From JABDPF01 sp036351575 (GTDB lineage Bacteria > Pseudomonadota > Gammaproteobacteria > Xanthomonadales > SZUA-36), in contig JAZBPJ010000171.1 of assembly GCA_036351575.1 (NCBI GenBank), positions 1 to 16,449 of the forward strand: 16,449 nt of DNA, given 5' to 3'. Every line of letters begins with the position of its first letter. The first letter of the stretch is position 1. Shown piece by piece: positions 14,606 to 16,449 of the stretch. The notes beneath the pieces were generated by a model that worked only from the letters and a program-made list of their open reading frames with translations, ran no database searches and was not told where the DNA came from. The position numbers were made by a program, and so were the translations under genes.

Positions 14606-15550
14606 TCAGCGCGCGCCTTTCGCCGCCGAAAGCGTCCCGGGAACGGGGGCGCACAACCGGTCCAGGCGCAATTCCGACGTGTCACGAAGCTGCAGGTCTT
14701 TGTACCTTGCCTTGAGGACTTCCTCGTCGTCCAGGGTATAAAGTTCAGGCGCCTGGTGGTATTCGGGGCAAAAGCCTTCCAGGCGCTCCTTCATGTGCGG
14801 GTACAACAGGCTGTCGAAGTGGTTAATGTTCAGGGCCTCGTCCCAATAGGCGTTGACATGATCCGCCCAGGTGAAATCACGCTGCACATGCCAGACCCCA
14901 TCGCGCCAGTCGAGGATCGCCTTTTTGCCCTCGATGATGTCGTCCTCAAACAGGCTGCGGTAAAAGCGGTAGCCCTCATAATTGGCGACCAGGTCGGCGT
15001 TTGAATAGACGCCAGTGGTCATTTGCCCAAACAGGGCGCGTTCTGTGAAGGCGGAGTGTTCCGCGGCCCGTGCCTCGTCCTGGTACTTCAGGTAGCGGTT
15101 CCAGAACTTGCGGCCCTGGGACAGGAAATGCCCGAGCTTGTCCGAACCGACCAGGCTACCGTTGAGCTTGATAGTAGGCCCGGTGCCGAACAGGGCCGCA
15201 AACCGGGTGGCCCAGATAGGGTGGCCCTTGTAAATGGACGCGTAGCGCGACTCCTGCAGGCGTTCCACATTGTCTGATTTCATGGCCCAGCGCTCGATCT
15301 TGTCCACCCAGTGAATGCCACCAATATCGTAGTAGATGGCGTCGACCACTTTTTTTTCGTCGCGAGGTCCTTTCCAGTCAGCGACGGCTTCAGCTATGGA
15401 CAGATTAACGCGCTGGTCCAGTACCTCGGTCGAATCGGAGATCGGGTTCTGCCGATTGGAAAACTGGTCCGTTTCGTAGGCATCAACGGCAGGCGCCGCA
15501 ACCAACAAGGCAGCGCAAAGAGCAAATGGAAAGCGGAGCAAACAGGTCAA
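14606..15550 (-). CDS. exported protein of unknown function with DKLGHF motif
   Basis: I do not recognise a characterised family. The 314-residue product begins at TTG 15550 and opens with a signal peptide (TCLLRFPFALCAALLVAA, cleavage after VDA-YET), so it is periplasmic or surface-exposed. There is no lipobox. Conserved-looking features are YYDIGGIHWVDKIERW (about 73-88), SDKLGHFLSQGRKFW (136-150) and ANYEGYRFYRSLFEDD. The DKxxHF piece recalls the YfiM/DUF2279 group, but that is a weak memory match. The protein is rich in Trp, Tyr and charged residues, has few hydrophobic stretches beyond the leader, and has two late cysteines. The TTG is directly preceded, in the same frame, by the TGA of the upstream outer-membrane protein gene. 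GCAGG six bases before it can serve as ribosome binding site. The two are certainly one transcript if the upstream promoter is used. Confidence 0.82.
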   Translation of the reverse strand: MTCLLRFPFALCAALLVAAPAVDAYETDQFSNRQNPISDSTEVLDQRVNLSIAEAVADWKGPRDEKKVVDAIYYDIGGIHWVDKIERWAMKSDNVERLQESRYASIYKGHPIWATRFAALFGTGPTIKLNGSLVGSDKLGHFLSQGRKFWNRYLKYQDEARAAEHSAFTERALFGQMTTGVYSNADLVANYEGYRFYRSLFEDDIIEGKKAILDWRDGVWHVQRDFTWADHVNAYWDEALNINHFDSLLYPHMKERLEGFCPEYHQAPELYTLDDEEVLKARYKDLQLRDTSELRLDRLCAPVPGTLSAAKGAR

Positions 15551-16330
15551 TCAGAACCTGCCTGTGAAATTGAACAACGTATGGGTGCGGTCGCCGAAGC
15601 CCAGTTCGAAGGAAAGGTGGGCATTCGGGCTGAATACATAGCCCATGCCAACCGCGTAATTCCATTCTTCCAGCGTATCGAGTTTGACCGCAAACGGGAT
15701 CCCGGGCGCTCCGGGGATTCCGAGGTTAATTTCGCCCGAATGGGTTTCCTCGGTATCGAGGTACATGGCGCCGACGTAGCCGATCCAGCTGCCTCGGATC
15801 AGTCCGATGCGGGGCTGTGAGGTGAACGATTGCACCGATGATTCGAAGTCACCCGACAGGCTGGTGTCGGTCCAGGTGTTGTTCAGGGCAGCAAACCAGC
15901 GGTCTGTGCCGTAAAACAGGTTGAAACCGCCGCCATACACTGTTCCGTTGTAATTGACTTCCAGCGTACCCAGCGAAAAAGGCAGTTCCGGCGGCAGTGC
16001 AACTCCGCCGAGGTCGACAAAGGTGTCGGCCTCCATGCGACCCAGCAGGGCGAAGACGTTGAGAAAAGGCGTCACCCAGGCGTCAAGTTTTACGTCGACA
16101 TGCGAGAGGTCGTTTTCAACGTCCACTACGTCCGGGTCGATGCCGGGCACTCCGGGCAACTGGAACTCCAGCGACTTGATGCCGTAATCCTGCTCCATGG
16201 TGAAGATATCCAGGCCGATCCCCCAGGGTTCGAAAAATTCGCGGTCGCCAACCATGTCTTTCATGAACAGGGGTTCCGCCTGGGCGATGACAGGAACGGC
16301 GAAGATCAAGGCTAGCAGTTTACGGCGCAT
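15551..16330 (-). CDS. outer-membrane beta-barrel protein of unknown function
   Basis: A 259-residue exported protein. The signal peptide MRRKLLALIFAVPVIAQA is followed by alternating amphipathic strands (NGTVYGGGFNLFYG, RWFAALNNTWTDTSL, WIGYVGAMYLDTEETHSG, WNYAVGMGYVFSP, AHLSFELGFGDRTHTL). The chain ends FNFTGRF. A C-terminal Phe with aromatic/hydrophobic residues at alternating positions is the recognition signal for the BAM machinery, so the stop codon is genuine. About ten strands can be drawn. Proline-rich loops (LPGVPGIDPDV, GIPGAPGIP) are unusual and internally similar. ATG 16330 has GAGGAG about six bases upstream and a consensus -10 further up. The next gene follows without any gap. 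Function is unknown; a transport or anchoring role is possible. Confidence 0.85.
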   Translation of the reverse strand: MRRKLLALIFAVPVIAQAEPLFMKDMVGDREFFEPWGIGLDIFTMEQDYGIKSLEFQLPGVPGIDPDVVDVENDLSHVDVKLDAWVTPFLNVFALLGRMEADTFVDLGGVALPPELPFSLGTLEVNYNGTVYGGGFNLFYGTDRWFAALNNTWTDTSLSGDFESSVQSFTSQPRIGLIRGSWIGYVGAMYLDTEETHSGEINLGIPGAPGIPFAVKLDTLEEWNYAVGMGYVFSPNAHLSFELGFGDRTHTLFNFTGRF

Positions 16331-16362
16331 GGTTTTCTCCTCATTGTTTTTCTGCCGGTGTG

Positions 16363-16390
16363 ATTATAACGAAGAGCGTGCACAGGTCAC
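16363..16390 (-). promoter_or_regulatory. sigma-70-like promoter of the beta-barrel/DKLGHF cassette
   Basis: The minus strand has a perfect TATAAT (16363-16368), a 16-base spacer and GTGACC (16385-16390, four of six to TTGACA). Predicted transcription starts about 25 bases before the start codon, leaving a short leader that includes the GAGGAG ribosome binding site. Confidence 0.6.
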
Positions 16391-16449
16391 TGACAACAAT
16401 TTCCTGTGCTACGAACCGGCCGGACGCACGGCGCCACGATTTTTTACCG

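Noticed and set aside
15551..15553. TGA as a readthrough or selenocysteine codon joining the two last genes
   Set aside because: The upstream product ends in a classic Phe-terminated barrel signal and the downstream one starts with a signal peptide, so separate proteins fit better. No selenocysteine insertion hairpin was recognised.
1..16449. Defence island, prophage, transposon, CRISPR or toxin-antitoxin system
   Set aside because: No integrase, transposase, nuclease, toxin or direct-repeat array was found on either strand; gene content is housekeeping and envelope or signalling.

Overview
The window reads as an ordinary piece of chromosome from a high-GC gammaproteobacterium. The gene families (ComM, MoaA/C/D/E, YdbS/YdbT, DUF4870, a LytTR regulator) and the tandem C-terminal WYDP..SGEG-type domains on the carboxypeptidase would fit a Wenzhouxiangella- or Xanthomonadales-like lineage. 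That placement is inference from recalled family distributions. Genes are tightly packed. I saw no insertion sequence, prophage, CRISPR array, tRNA or rRNA. Several starts are GTG or TTG.

Layout. 1-645 is the C-terminal part of a ComM/YifB AAA+ protein. It is followed by an orphan LytTR response regulator (792-1619) convergent with a metallo-beta-lactamase-fold hydrolase (1633-2586, minus). At 2700-6205 an exported, probably alpha-helical-repeat protein is translationally coupled (ATGA overlap) to a large exported M14 zinc carboxypeptidase with two tandem copies of a C-terminal domain. At 6323-8328 a small DUF3144-like gene leads into moaA-moaD-moaE (molybdopterin synthesis). moaC (8288-8851) lies on the opposite strand, and its tail runs antisense into moaE.

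Upstream of moaC on the minus strand is a pair made of a CheC/CheX-type phosphatase and a single-domain CheY-like receiver (8899-10013). This is a plausible phospho-signalling module with no chemotaxis genes visible here. Divergent from it is a small membrane protein with a perfect five-glycine zipper (10268-10711), which ends at a strong intrinsic terminator. A minus-strand cluster follows: DUF4870, YdbS-like and YdbT-like membrane proteins, the latter two carrying four bacterial PH-domain copies in all.

The last part holds a spermidine-synthase-like methyltransferase (13782-14462, plus) and, convergent with it, a two-gene envelope cassette on the minus strand. That cassette is an outer-membrane beta-barrel protein ending in Phe (15551-16330) followed, in the same reading frame and separated only by its TGA codon, by an exported protein of unknown function with a DKLGHF motif (14606-15550). 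A good TATAAT promoter precedes it.

The least explained material is the beta-barrel/DKLGHF cassette, the CheC-CheY pair next to the glycine-zipper protein, and the helical-repeat/M14 peptidase pair. Nothing here amounts to a clearly new defence or mobile system.
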